DNA of 42,290 nt from Oscillospiraceae bacterium (GTDB lineage: Bacteria; Bacillota; Clostridia; Oscillospirales; Ruminococcaceae), in the NCBI GenBank assembly GCA_017547525.1, contig JAFYPL010000003.1, forward strand, positions 65,426 to 107,715, in the 5' to 3' direction. The translations under genes were made by a program, and so were the position numbers. Shown here in pieces: positions 7,781 through 16,663 of this stretch. The notes beneath the pieces were generated by a model. That model made no database searches. It was not told the origin of the DNA and saw only the letters and a program-made list of their open reading frames with translations. Positions within the stretch are counted from its first letter, which is position 1; each line of letters starts with the position of its first letter.

Positions 7781-7817
7781 AAATCCCTGCTATCACGAAA
7801 CCATGTAGCAGGGATTT
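7781..7817 (-). terminator. Terminator of the DUF2142 gene
   Basis: AAATCCCTGCTA/TAGCAGGGATTT with a 13-base loop. On the minus strand it is followed by a T run. Confidence 0.82.
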
Positions 7818-7822
7818 GAATT

Positions 7823-9901
7823 TTATCTTGAGAAAATAACGATAAAAGTGTTTAGTATAGTGAAAACATTCAGACTGAACAGTGCATACAGGATAAATGA
7901 AGAAATATCTTTTGTTGCAGAGATATTCTTTGTCTGTCCTGCCAACAGTGCCAGTGGTAATACCGGTAACAGATATCTGCCCTGGAAACCCCAGATGTAG
8001 TCATAATCCATAGGTGTCCATGTAATACAGCCAGCAACCAGAATACCCAATGTACCACCGAATATTGCCAATGCCAGCAGGCGCTGCCATATATTCAGTA
8101 CAGGCAGCTCTTCTTTGTTTGCTATAAAACCAAACAGTACAGCAACTGCGAAGCCGATGAGTATCATAGGATTGATTTCTATTTCTGCCAGATGGAGATA
8201 ACCCAGTCTGCCGCCTATCATTGTTTCAAAATAGTAAGTGAAATAAGTGAAGAAGGTATTGATTACCATCTTCAGTAATACGCCTGGATGAGCCAGCATA
8301 TAACCGATTGTGAATGTAGGGACAACTTCAGGTACAGCAACCACTGGGATAGTACTTTCAATAGCTGCGGCAGCAGCGGTAACAGTTTCTTCTATCACAG
8401 GTGCAACTTCAACCACAGGTGCAGTCAGTCCAAGCACAGACCGTACCATGGAAAGGTTGTAATAACCAAAATGACCGAATGACAGTACCAGCACAATAAC
8501 TTTGTATATCAGTGCGGTTTTCTTAGTGGAGAATCTGTCATTAGGTATACCAAGTATAAATGCAGGTATCAGCAGATATGCTGATTTCAGTGGTGCAGAG
8601 AGTACACACAGTACAGCCAATGCGATGAGTTTATAATTGGAAAGTTTTTCTTTGCTGAACATGCAGTGCAGACACATAGCTGTAGTAGCAAATCCAAAAG
8701 CAATTATGAAACTGTCATAAGAGACAGATGTACCTACGTGTATAGTGATAGGAAGCATAGCCAGCGCTATAAATCCCATTTTTGCAAATGGTGCCAGACA
8801 CCACGCAGCGGTCATCATTACACAGAAAACCAATATATTCATAAATCTGGCCATGAATGCAGTTGCAACACCGCCCATACCTGTGATTCGTCCCAGAGTT
8901 ATGCCGGCAGCAGAAAGCATATAAGGCAGTTTATAGCCAAAGAGATAGTCACATTCTTCGTAAACTATAGCATAAGCATCATCGGCAGAGTCGGAGAAAT
9001 GATTCATCATATATCTGTATGTAAATACCGATGTATGGTAATCGGTGAATACGCTTTTGGTATCACACTGCCTTTTGGCGACTACACGGTACAGGTCGTT
9101 TTCAATTCCCAGCCATTTATTGGAGAGGTTATAGGCTGTATTATAGTGTGTTTCTTCATCTGGTGCGGAGTATACCGGAAGTACCGCCCGGTACAGGCTT
9201 GCCGTGGTCAGCAGAGTAAGAAATACCGCCAGAACTTTCTTTTTAGGAAATGCTGTAACCAATAACAGAATAATACCAGCAAGTATGCTGCATACAACGG
9301 CAACAATGAAAAAGAATTTTACCGGCTGATTGCCAACCACATCAGAGATAATCAACATAGCCAGTGAGCCGCCGGCCTCTTTGCCGTTTTCGGAAAAGAT
9401 ACCGAAGCCGTCCATAACGGCACTGCTTTTTTTCAAAGTCAGCATCTGGCCGGCAGATACTTCCGGTGTCAGATAGTCTGTCCATACTTTTATAGTGAGA
9501 TCGTATTCTTTATAATCTGTCAGTGGAGTATCCAGAGTGAATCCAGTATAGCTGATAGGGTTGATTACTCCCAGATTATTCTGATAATCCATTACGATTT
9601 CACCCGTCTCATTATCAATCATCTGTACATAGAGAGTACCGTCCAGAGTGTTATCGATACGGTTTATGTTCAGGCCAAATCCATTTACAGGACCCTGTAC
9701 AGTGAAATCCTGTGTGAACACCTGTCCTTCTTCCATAGGAGAGGAAAGACTGTCGTAACTGTCATTCAGTAACCAGCTCTGGCTTTTCGATGGCACGTCC
9801 TGAAGATACTGGAACCATACCAGACAAAACATAAGAAAGCATACAACGGCCGGTATAGTAAAGGTACATATATATTTAAATACTTTTTTAAATTTATCCA
9901 T
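7823..9901 (-). CDS. DUF2142 multi-spanning membrane protein
   Basis: The 692-residue protein has a first helix near 12-32, an extracytoplasmic beta-rich stretch of about 150 residues, and then at least ten hydrophobic helices. The motif SAPDEETHYN near residue 247 is the acidic PxDExxH signature of DUF2142, a family with a GT-C-like arrangement often found with cell-surface polysaccharide genes. By analogy it may be a lipid-linked sugar transferase, but that is inference. A stretch near residues 490-525 is unusually rich in Ala, Val, Pro and Glu and probably forms an external loop. The TTGGAG site precedes the ATG. No glycan genes are adjacent. Confidence 0.82.
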   Translation of the reverse strand: MDKFKKVFKYICTFTIPAVVCFLMFCLVWFQYLQDVPSKSQSWLLNDSYDSLSSPMEEGQVFTQDFTVQGPVNGFGLNINRIDNTLDGTLYVQMIDNETGEIVMDYQNNLGVINPISYTGFTLDTPLTDYKEYDLTIKVWTDYLTPEVSAGQMLTLKKSSAVMDGFGIFSENGKEAGGSLAMLIISDVVGNQPVKFFFIVAVVCSILAGIILLLVTAFPKKKVLAVFLTLLTTASLYRAVLPVYSAPDEETHYNTAYNLSNKWLGIENDLYRVVAKRQCDTKSVFTDYHTSVFTYRYMMNHFSDSADDAYAIVYEECDYLFGYKLPYMLSAAGITLGRITGMGGVATAFMARFMNILVFCVMMTAAWCLAPFAKMGFIALAMLPITIHVGTSVSYDSFIIAFGFATTAMCLHCMFSKEKLSNYKLIALAVLCVLSAPLKSAYLLIPAFILGIPNDRFSTKKTALIYKVIVLVLSFGHFGYYNLSMVRSVLGLTAPVVEVAPVIEETVTAAAAAIESTIPVVAVPEVVPTFTIGYMLAHPGVLLKMVINTFFTYFTYYFETMIGGRLGYLHLAEIEINPMILIGFAVAVLFGFIANKEELPVLNIWQRLLALAIFGGTLGILVAGCITWTPMDYDYIWGFQGRYLLPVLPLALLAGQTKNISATKDISSFILYALFSLNVFTILNTFIVIFSR

Positions 9902-10038
9902 AAAATTACTCCAAAAATTCAGTATCTTTTATTATATTATATTTTTTGATAAAAGGGAATAAAATTGACGAAAAAAAGCATATTTTACATAAATTTATAG
10001 AAAAATATAGTTTTTACATTTTTGTTAATAAATTGTTT

Positions 10039-10067
10039 TTGATTTATCGTAATCTGTGTGGTATACT
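10039..10067 (+). promoter_or_regulatory. Promoter of the 10130 gene
   Basis: TTGATT at 10039-10044, a 17-base spacer and TATACT at 10062-10067. The longer frame beginning at 10058 overlaps this promoter. Confidence 0.6.
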
Positions 10068-10129
10068 TATTTAGTAATAAAATGCAGTATTGTGTCTTAT
10101 TGAGACTTTTATATAAAAGAGGAGATATT

Positions 10130-10939
10130 ATGACAAAAGAAACAGATGTAAAAATCCAGAAAGCTCAGGTTGACTATGAGCAGGATATGATTGAAATAGA
10201 AAAAGCTGAACAGGAAAGAAAACAGTATACTTCTTCCAGTAAAAAAACACAGGATAAAATCCGTAGAAAGAGAATTATCACAGGTGCAGTATTCTGCCTG
10301 CTGGCTTTGATAGGTACACTGTCAATAATCAGTGGTGTAATAAAAACTGGTATCAAAATTCTCGACAACAGTGGAGAAAAACAGGAATATAATACATTGC
10401 TGACTACTCTGGTAATGTATGACCCACTGCCATTTGAAACACCTGATGCAGCAGATCAGCGTGTACTGCTGGCCAGCAGCGTATGGGCAGCTATCATGAA
10501 CGAGGATATGACAGTTTACGAAACAAACGAATTCGGCGAAACACTGCTGCCTGCAGTTGACGTAGATAAGTATTTTACAAAAGTATTTGGCTCACAGATT
10601 TCACTGGCTCATGGTACATTTACCGATTCTGACGTAGAGTTTATATACAACGCAGAAAAACGGGCATACGTTATCCCTGCTACAAACTTCCCTACAGGCT
10701 TTGCACCACAGGTAGAAAAAATCAAATCTTCACTGAGCGAAAAAACTGTGACTGTGGGTTACTTGTCACCACAGACATCATGGGCAGATACATCCGAAAG
10801 AACAGTGTCCAAATATGTGGATTACATTTTTGAAAAACAGGATGGTCAGTTTGCACTGGTAGCTATCCGTGAAAGTGAAATGAAGGTGGAACTGCCACTG
10901 ATTTCACCAGAACCTGATACAGCACAGGCTACAAATTAA
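10130..10939 (+). CDS. Single-pass membrane protein of unknown function
   Basis: I do not recognise this 269-residue protein. Residues 1-45 are highly charged and predicted helical or coiled-coil (Lys, Glu and Gln rich), one membrane helix spans about 46-68 (TGAVFCLLALIGTLSIISGVIK), and about 200 residues follow on the outside by the positive-inside rule. The outer part contains LPAVDVDKYFTKVFG and a repeatedly acidic surface and resembles no enzyme. The start at 10130 has AGAGGAG upstream. It is a single gene ending in a strong terminator shared with the convergent cls gene. Confidence 0.75.
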   Translation: MTKETDVKIQKAQVDYEQDMIEIEKAEQERKQYTSSSKKTQDKIRRKRIITGAVFCLLALIGTLSIISGVIKTGIKILDNSGEKQEYNTLLTTLVMYDPLPFETPDAADQRVLLASSVWAAIMNEDMTVYETNEFGETLLPAVDVDKYFTKVFGSQISLAHGTFTDSDVEFIYNAEKRAYVIPATNFPTGFAPQVEKIKSSLSEKTVTVGYLSPQTSWADTSERTVSKYVDYIFEKQDGQFALVAIRESEMKVELPLISPEPDTAQATN

Positions 10940-10948
10940 TAGTAAATC

Positions 10949-10985
10949 AAAGCACCCGACCTATGTGACAGGTCGGGTGCTTTTT
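10949..10985. terminator. Strong terminator between convergent genes
   Basis: AAAGCACCCGACCT/AGGTCGGGTGCTTT, a 14-base stem with a 7-base loop and a 7-base T run. It directly abuts the stop codon of the leftward cardiolipin synthase gene. Confidence 0.9.
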
Positions 10986-12560
10986 TTACAGGAGAGGTGC
11001 TATTACTTTTATAATTGCACCCAATAATCGGAGACGTATATCTGTTTTCCTTACATCCTGTACAGTTATTTTCTGGCATTTCAGTAAAGTATGTTCGAAA
11101 TCAAAAAGAATATCATCAATACAGGCTGTTTTGTACATGAAAACAGCACATTCAAAATGGTGGTAAAGGCTGCGATAATCCAGATTTATAGTGCCTGCCA
11201 CAGCGGAATGGTCATCGGATACCATTACTTTACTGTGTACAAATCCCGGTGTATATTCATAGATTTTTACTCCGGATTTGATTAGAGAAGAATAATGGGT
11301 TCTGGCCAGAGCATATGGTGTCTTTCTGTCAGGCACGCCGGGAAGTATTATCTTTACATCTATGCCTTTTTCGGCACAAAATTTTATAGCAGTTTCCATT
11401 TCACTGTCCAGTATGAGATATGGTGTCATTATATACACATATTTTTCGGCACGGTTGATAATATCCATATATACCTGTCGGCCTAATTTGTCGCCGTCCA
11501 GAGGAGAGTCACCGTAAGGAATCACATAGCCATTGCTGTAATTACAGCCTGAATGGTATGAGGTGTATTTGCTATAATCAGTTTTTCCACCAGTGATATT
11601 CCACATTTGCAGAAACATAAGTGTAAAACTTTCGGCGGCCGGACCTTTTACCATAATGGCTGAATCTTTCCAGCGTCCGTACTTTTCTTTTTGGTTTATA
11701 TATTCATCAGCCAGATTTACGCCACCGGTAAATGCAACGGCATTGTCTATCACCAGTATTTTTCTGTGGTCACGGTAATTGTAATGTGTGGAAACAAATG
11801 GTGTGGCTGGTGCAAAAACTCTGCATTTGATTCCTAATTTATCCAGTCTTCTGGAATAATCACGTGGCAGAGTAGTGAATTCATTACTACCGTCGTACAT
11901 CACCATTACGTCCACACCTTGTTTTGCTTTACGGGCCAGTATTTCCAGAATCCTGCCCCACATAACTCCTTCATCGATAATGAAATATTCCAGCATTATG
12001 AATTTTTCGGCTTTTTCCAGTTCAATAAGCATCTGCTGGAATTTTTCTTCACCGGATGAAAAATATTTTGTCTCACAGTCATTATAAACAGGGTGGTGCC
12101 CACTGCGTTGTATATAATTAGCCAGGTTTGCAGTGGCGATACTTTCTTTCTGAAGGTTTTCAAAAACATCATGCTGTTGCACCAATATGTTTTCTGTATC
12201 AGAAACAGATTTTGAAAAAGCATATTTCAAGGCCCTGAAACCGATGTCACTTCTTGTGTAACAGAAAAATATTGTGCCGAAAAGCGGCAGGGCAGATATT
12301 ACCACCAGCCACGTAATTTTTGACGTAGGGTCTATATAGTTGTTATTTATGATATATACTGCCACCAATATAGCAAGTGTAGAACTGATAATCATATAAT
12401 AAGGGGAATAATCCCTGAAATAAATCATCATAGCTAAAATTATCAGCACTTTGCAGGCAAGTAACAGCACTACAAGACCAAGACGGCTGAATAAAAGACC
12501 CAACAGGCCTTTTTTGCCTTTATCTATCAGTGATAATATTTTTTCGTTATTATTTTCCAT
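10986..12560 (-). CDS. cls: Cardiolipin synthase (phospholipase D family)
   Basis: The 524-residue membrane enzyme joins two phosphatidylglycerols into cardiolipin plus glycerol. Two hydrophobic helices lie near the N-terminus (about 20-45 and 55-70), with a further one near 80-100. Both HKD motifs are present: HRKILVIDNAVAFTGG near residue 265, and HSKVMVSDDHSAVAGT with the histidine at about 442. The length and order match bacterial Cls. The GGTGA site upstream is modest. The gene is monocistronic, with a converging neighbour downstream. Confidence 0.93.
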   Translation of the reverse strand: MENNNEKILSLIDKGKKGLLGLLFSRLGLVVLLLACKVLIILAMMIYFRDYSPYYMIISSTLAILVAVYIINNNYIDPTSKITWLVVISALPLFGTIFFCYTRSDIGFRALKYAFSKSVSDTENILVQQHDVFENLQKESIATANLANYIQRSGHHPVYNDCETKYFSSGEEKFQQMLIELEKAEKFIMLEYFIIDEGVMWGRILEILARKAKQGVDVMVMYDGSNEFTTLPRDYSRRLDKLGIKCRVFAPATPFVSTHYNYRDHRKILVIDNAVAFTGGVNLADEYINQKEKYGRWKDSAIMVKGPAAESFTLMFLQMWNITGGKTDYSKYTSYHSGCNYSNGYVIPYGDSPLDGDKLGRQVYMDIINRAEKYVYIMTPYLILDSEMETAIKFCAEKGIDVKIILPGVPDRKTPYALARTHYSSLIKSGVKIYEYTPGFVHSKVMVSDDHSAVAGTINLDYRSLYHHFECAVFMYKTACIDDILFDFEHTLLKCQKITVQDVRKTDIRLRLLGAIIKVIAPLL

Positions 12561-12654
12561 ACTATTTCACCAGCTTTTACGTATTGTGCAAGGAACAATA
12601 TATATCAAATTTATATGAAAACTGTGAAAATATGATAATTATGATATAAAAAAT

Positions 12655-12676
12655 AAACCGCCGGTAAAGGCGGTTT
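12655..12676 (-). terminator. Terminator of tatD
   Basis: AAACCGCC/GGCGGTTT with a 6-base loop. On the minus strand an A/T-rich T tract follows. Confidence 0.78.
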
Positions 12677-12689
12677 TAAAAATAAAATA

Positions 12690-13463
12690 TTATCTGATAT
12701 TAAACAGTCTTTCTGCGTTTTCTCTTGTGATGCGGATAATTTCATCTTTTGTCATACCCAGTTCATCGGCCATTTTCTGTGCCACAAAATGCAACATAGA
12801 AGAGTCACAGCGTTTGCCACGATTTGGTTCCGGTGCCATGTATGGGCAGTCTGTTTCTATCAGAAGTCTGTCCAGTGGAACCACTTTCAGACTTTCCAGT
12901 GCACGACGGGCATTTTTAAAAGTGATAACACCGGTGAAACCGATATAAAGCCCCATCTTAACCAGCTGTTTGCAACTTTCCCGGCTGCCGGAATAGCAGT
13001 GTACTACACCGCTGTTAAGAGGATATTCGTTGAGAATATCCAATGTGTCCTGCATAGCTTCACGTGTGTGAATAATAAGTGGTTTGTTGTACTTGTTAGC
13101 CAGAAGAATCTGCTTTACAAAAGCTTCTTTCTGTACTTCAGGTGACCAGCTGTCATCATAATGATAATCCAGCCCGGCTTCACCTACAGCCACAGTTTTT
13201 TGATGGGCAATAAGCTGTTCGATTTCTTCCATTATTGCTTCATCTCTTGCCTGTATGGAGTCATGTGGATGGATACCAACAGAGCAGTACATGAAATCGC
13301 ATTCTTCAGCCTGTTTTACTGCAAGACGGCTGGAATGTATATCAGCACCTACGTTCAGTACAGTGCCTACACCGTTATCAGCGATTTTCTGCAGTACATC
13401 ACAGTAATCGTCTTTGAATGAGTCATCATTGTAATGACTGTGACTGTCAAAAATTTTATTCAT
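12690..13463 (-). CDS. tatD: TatD family metal-dependent deoxyribonuclease
   Basis: The 257-residue TIM-barrel hydrolase shows the metal ligand pair in DSHSHYND near residue 6, GEAGLDYHYDD near 97, PLIIHTREA near 129, VVHCYSGS near 154 and the late ETDCPYMAPEPNRGKR near 203. These match the TatD/YcfH group, which has 3'-5' DNase activity. Such genes often lie near metG in Bacillota; here metG lies about 3 kb away on the same strand with several genes between. GGGAAG precedes the ATG. Confidence 0.93.
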   Translation of the reverse strand: MNKIFDSHSHYNDDSFKDDYCDVLQKIADNGVGTVLNVGADIHSSRLAVKQAEECDFMYCSVGIHPHDSIQARDEAIMEEIEQLIAHQKTVAVGEAGLDYHYDDSWSPEVQKEAFVKQILLANKYNKPLIIHTREAMQDTLDILNEYPLNSGVVHCYSGSRESCKQLVKMGLYIGFTGVITFKNARRALESLKVVPLDRLLIETDCPYMAPEPNRGKRCDSSMLHFVAQKMADELGMTKDEIIRITRENAERLFNIR

Positions 13464-13536
13464 ATATAAATACTTCCCGGTTTTAATTTTTATAAATTAT
13501 ATTATACACATTAAGCCACGTGTTGACAATATAATA

Positions 13537-13568
13537 AAATCACAGGGACTTCAATGTCCCTGTGATTT
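13537..13568 (-). terminator. Terminator of the acyltransferase gene
   Basis: AAATCACAGGGAC/GTCCCTGTGATTT with a 6-base loop, followed on the minus strand by a TTTTATTAT tract. Confidence 0.85.
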
Positions 13569-13573
13569 ATAAG

Positions 13574-14848
13574 TTATTTTTCTTTTCTGCGTCTCTTTTT
13601 CATTTTATATAATTCTTCTGTAGCCAGACGTGCTTTTGTTACGGAAACATCATTTGGTGGAAAACAGAAATATGAAAATTCATTATCACCGATACCAATG
13701 ATATCGCCTTTTTCATACCAGTAATAGTCTGCGTACAAAGTATGCGAGAAAGTAGGGGACTGGATGTAATCCAGTTTGCCATCTGCGCCTGTCAGGTGGA
13801 AGCCGTCAAGAGAATGTGTAAGATGACCTTTGCCTATATCACAAACACCATTCAGGTTAACCTGTATGGAGATATCTACATCTGTATCCAGCATGTATGT
13901 ACCATCTTCCAGCTCTTTGCGTACACATTCGCGCTGCCATTTGTACCAGTCAGGAATATGTGGATATTCTGTTTCGCCATTGTTGGCAGCCAGCTGTCCG
14001 TATTCGTCCATAGTCCACTGTTTATTGCATGCGTGGCAAGTCAGGTGAATGCCTTTGCCTTCCATCTGATTTTCTTTGCCGCAATGAGGACACTTATAAA
14101 GAATTCTCTGCAGACCATCTGCGCGGAATGGTACATCGATGGAGATTTTGTTGTCCCTCTGCCATGCAAAGTTGTCAAAGGAGAAGGATTCTTCCAGTAG
14201 TGCGTCCAGTTCTTCAACAGATTTTTCTTTCAATTCTTCAGGAGTGGCAATACATTTTACATGTGCGCTTACTTTTACATCGCGTATCTGCAACATATTA
14301 TACAGCGGGTCTCTGTGGAAAGCCCCTTGTGTGATTACAGTTACAACAGGAACTCCCAGACGTTTCATCAGGGTACCCAGTCTTTTTGGCATGGTAGTAG
14401 CACAGCCGTCAAAGGAATAGCCTGCTTCCGGATACATCAGTACATGGGTTTTATTTTCCTGCAACATATATCTGATATCTTTGATAAGAGACATATCTGC
14501 CACATATTTATGTGTAGGTGTACATCCCAGCAGACGCATAAATTTACCCAGAATACCGCTCATAGCATCAACAGATGTAACGATACCCAGTTTCTGTGGG
14601 TAAAAAATACCGTATGCCAGTTTCATATCTGTAAAACTGCAGTGATTCATCAGAATCAGGCAAGGCTGGTCTTTTACCAAATCCATACGCTCTGTAGTAT
14701 ATGTAAATTTTGTTTTCCACAGTGTAGGAGCACATACAATACGAACGATTGTAGCCAGCCACATCTGTGGTTTCATAGGTGTCTTGTGTTTGAGTCGTGG
14801 TAATTTCAACACTTCGTCATAAGACATTTTTCTAGAGTGTATTTTCAT
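13574..14848 (-). CDS. PlsC-like lysophospholipid acyltransferase with a zinc-ribbon C-terminal region
   Basis: Of 424 residues, the N-terminal half is a PlsC/LPLAT acyltransferase. The catalytic HxxxxD is NHCSFTD near residue 69, and the acceptor motif is the variant YPEAGYSFDG near 139. The second half carries a four-cysteine ribbon (CPHCG near 255 and CHACN near 273, followed by QW) and a C-terminal region of about 120 residues that I do not recognise. The likely job is acylation of a lysophospholipid or related acceptor at the membrane. I believe similar long forms occur in other Clostridia. AAAGGAAC precedes the ATG. Confidence 0.82.
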   Translation of the reverse strand: MKIHSRKMSYDEVLKLPRLKHKTPMKPQMWLATIVRIVCAPTLWKTKFTYTTERMDLVKDQPCLILMNHCSFTDMKLAYGIFYPQKLGIVTSVDAMSGILGKFMRLLGCTPTHKYVADMSLIKDIRYMLQENKTHVLMYPEAGYSFDGCATTMPKRLGTLMKRLGVPVVTVITQGAFHRDPLYNMLQIRDVKVSAHVKCIATPEELKEKSVEELDALLEESFSFDNFAWQRDNKISIDVPFRADGLQRILYKCPHCGKENQMEGKGIHLTCHACNKQWTMDEYGQLAANNGETEYPHIPDWYKWQRECVRKELEDGTYMLDTDVDISIQVNLNGVCDIGKGHLTHSLDGFHLTGADGKLDYIQSPTFSHTLYADYYWYEKGDIIGIGDNEFSYFCFPPNDVSVTKARLATEELYKMKKRRRKEK

Positions 14849-14919
14849 TTATTGTTCCTTTTATTGATTTAATAGGTGCTTAATATATTTAATTATAACA
14901 CAAATGTAAAATATATGCA

Positions 14920-14950
14920 AAAAAATGACAGAGCCGAAATGACTCTGTCA
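14920..14950 (-). terminator. Terminator of the FNT channel gene
   Basis: TGACAGAG/CTCTGTCA with a 9-base loop. On the minus strand it is followed by seven T residues. Confidence 0.83.
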
Positions 14951-14966
14951 GAAAATTTTGATTCAA

Positions 14967-15785
14967 TTATTTTTCTTTTCTCAGATATACATACCAGTAC
15001 AGCGCACCTACACATACAGCACCACCGATAATGTTGCCCAGTGTAACAGGTATCAGGTTAGTTATAAAGAAATTTTTCCATGTGATAACATCCAGGTTTA
15101 CGCCGACAGCCTGTGCAGCAACCACATAAGATGGTACATTTTTGCCAAACAGACCTGCGCTGATGTAATACATATTTGCTATGCAGTGCTCAAATCCACA
15201 GATAACAAAAATCAGAATAGGGAAAAACAGGCTGATAACTTTGCCTGCAGAATCTTTTGCAGAAAATGCAACCCATACAGCGAGGCAAACAAGTACGTTA
15301 CATAAAATGCCTTTGATGAATGCATCTGAAAAAGAAAGAGAGCATTTTGCAGCGGCAGTGGAAAATACTGAAACTGCCATACCGCCATCAAACATATTGT
15401 ACTGGCCGGAATAAACCAGAGCAGCAGCCACCAGCATACCGCCAACCATGTTACCGAAATAAACAACAACCCAGTTTCTCAGCATCTGCTTTACTGTGAT
15501 TTCTTTTTCCAGCAGTGGAATACTCAAAAGACAGTTACCTGTAAACAGTTCACTGCCAGCCAGCAGAACCAGTGTCAGCCCACCGGGGAAGATACAACCA
15601 CTGATCAGTTTGCCTATTGATGGTGTTACGCCTACAGCGGCAGTTGCAGAACCTACACCACCGAATGCAATGAATGCGCCGGCGATTACTGCCAGCAGAA
15701 ACATTTTATCTATAGCCATATTGGCTTTTGCTTTACCGATTGCAACATAATTCTGTGCAATTTCTTTTGGTGAATTTAAACCCAT
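14967..15785 (-). CDS. Formate/nitrite transporter family channel
   Basis: The 272-residue protein of the FocA/NirC/HSC family forms pentameric channels for small monovalent anions such as formate, nitrite or hydrosulfide. Six hydrophobic segments are visible, beginning with KMFLLAVIAGAFIAFGGVG near residue 28. The glycine-rich PGGLTLVLLAGSELFTGNCLL segment near 66-86 and NMVGGMLVAAALVY near 115 fit the repeated half-helix regions. The start at 15785 is preferred over a frame from 15812 because GGAGG lies directly upstream of it. Without a partner enzyme nearby the anion cannot be chosen, although formate is likely in a fermenting anaerobe. Confidence 0.9.
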   Translation of the reverse strand: MGLNSPKEIAQNYVAIGKAKANMAIDKMFLLAVIAGAFIAFGGVGSATAAVGVTPSIGKLISGCIFPGGLTLVLLAGSELFTGNCLLSIPLLEKEITVKQMLRNWVVVYFGNMVGGMLVAAALVYSGQYNMFDGGMAVSVFSTAAAKCSLSFSDAFIKGILCNVLVCLAVWVAFSAKDSAGKVISLFFPILIFVICGFEHCIANMYYISAGLFGKNVPSYVVAAQAVGVNLDVITWKNFFITNLIPVTLGNIIGGAVCVGALYWYVYLRKEK

Positions 15786-15870
15786 AATAATCCTCCGTAA
15801 AACGTCATACAAAATTTAATTATACATTTTTGTAAAAAATTTGCAAGTATATTGTTTTTATGAAAGATGA

Positions 15871-16455
15871 TTAAAATTCTATGAGAACAGCCCTGCAAGG
15901 TGAACCGTCACTGCCTGCTATATTGATCGGCCGGGCAGAAAGAAAATATTCACCCGGTAATACATGGTGCAGTTTTATACCTTCAAGTAAAACTACGTTT
16001 TCAGACAAGAGAATTTTATGTACTTCCATAGGTGCATTTTTAGGACCTATAGTCTGAGATTCGTTACCTATAAGGTAAATACCTTTGTCTGCGAACACCT
16101 TTGCAGCATCAGCCATAACTGTGACATTGCCTTTAATCAAAATACGTTTTGTAACATCACCATTTACATTGGCCAGTAAATCTGTGGCGTGCTGCGCATT
16201 GAAATCACCATCGTGGTGGACAACACAACATGGCCCTATAAATTTTTCCAGAGGTATATTTTCTATGCTGTTCCCATTCTTTATAAAATGACATGGTGCA
16301 TCCACATGGGTGCCGTTGTGAGTACACAGGCTTATATTGGTCAGGTTATATAAATCACCTTTTTCTATACTGTATACCTGTTCTTTTTCTGGAGTCTTAT
16401 CCCCGGGGTAAACAGTGCATGTGGTTAATTCCTGTGTTATATCGTAAATTTTCAT
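15871..16455 (-). CDS. Cyclase family protein (kynurenine formamidase-like metal hydrolase)
   Basis: The 194-residue protein carries the family motif HNGTHVDAPCHF near residue 47, with the metal-binding histidines and aspartate of the KynB/cyclase fold. It opens with YDITQELTTCTVYPGD, typical of these enzymes, which hydrolyse amide or lactone bonds (arylformamide in KynB). The start at 16455 has GGAGAG upstream; the frame can be opened to 16521 but no ribosome site supports that. There are no tryptophan catabolism genes nearby, so the substrate is open. Confidence 0.85.
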   Translation of the reverse strand: MKIYDITQELTTCTVYPGDKTPEKEQVYSIEKGDLYNLTNISLCTHNGTHVDAPCHFIKNGNSIENIPLEKFIGPCCVVHHDGDFNAQHATDLLANVNGDVTKRILIKGNVTVMADAAKVFADKGIYLIGNESQTIGPKNAPMEVHKILLSENVVLLEGIKLHHVLPGEYFLSARPINIAGSDGSPCRAVLIEF

Positions 16456-16505
16456 TTTACTCTCCGCTAATTTTAATATTATTGTATTGATTATACCATG
16501 CAAAA

Positions 16506-16534
16506 TAAAAAAAAACAGCATAAGCCTATGCTGT
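16506..16534 (-). terminator. Terminator-like hairpin upstream of the cyclase gene
   Basis: ACAGCATA/TATGCTGT with a 4-base loop, followed on the minus strand by nine T residues. It lies about 55 bases before the cyclase start on the same strand and downstream of metG's own terminator, so it may attenuate the cyclase gene or end a very short RNA. Confidence 0.7.
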
Positions 16535-16623
16535 CTTTAGTAAGAAGTATTACATTATAAAAACTGCGTTTATCTAATCATTTTCAACATATAAAATGAA
16601 AAGAATACAAGTGGAACAAAATA

Positions 16624-16650
16624 AAAACTCCCGATAAAATCGGGAGTTTT
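16624..16650 (-). terminator. Terminator of metG
   Basis: AAAACTCCCGAT/ATCGGGAGTTTT with a 3-base loop and a T-rich 3' side on the minus strand, 14 bases after the metG stop. Confidence 0.88.
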
Positions 16651-16663
16651 AGTTTAAGCATAA

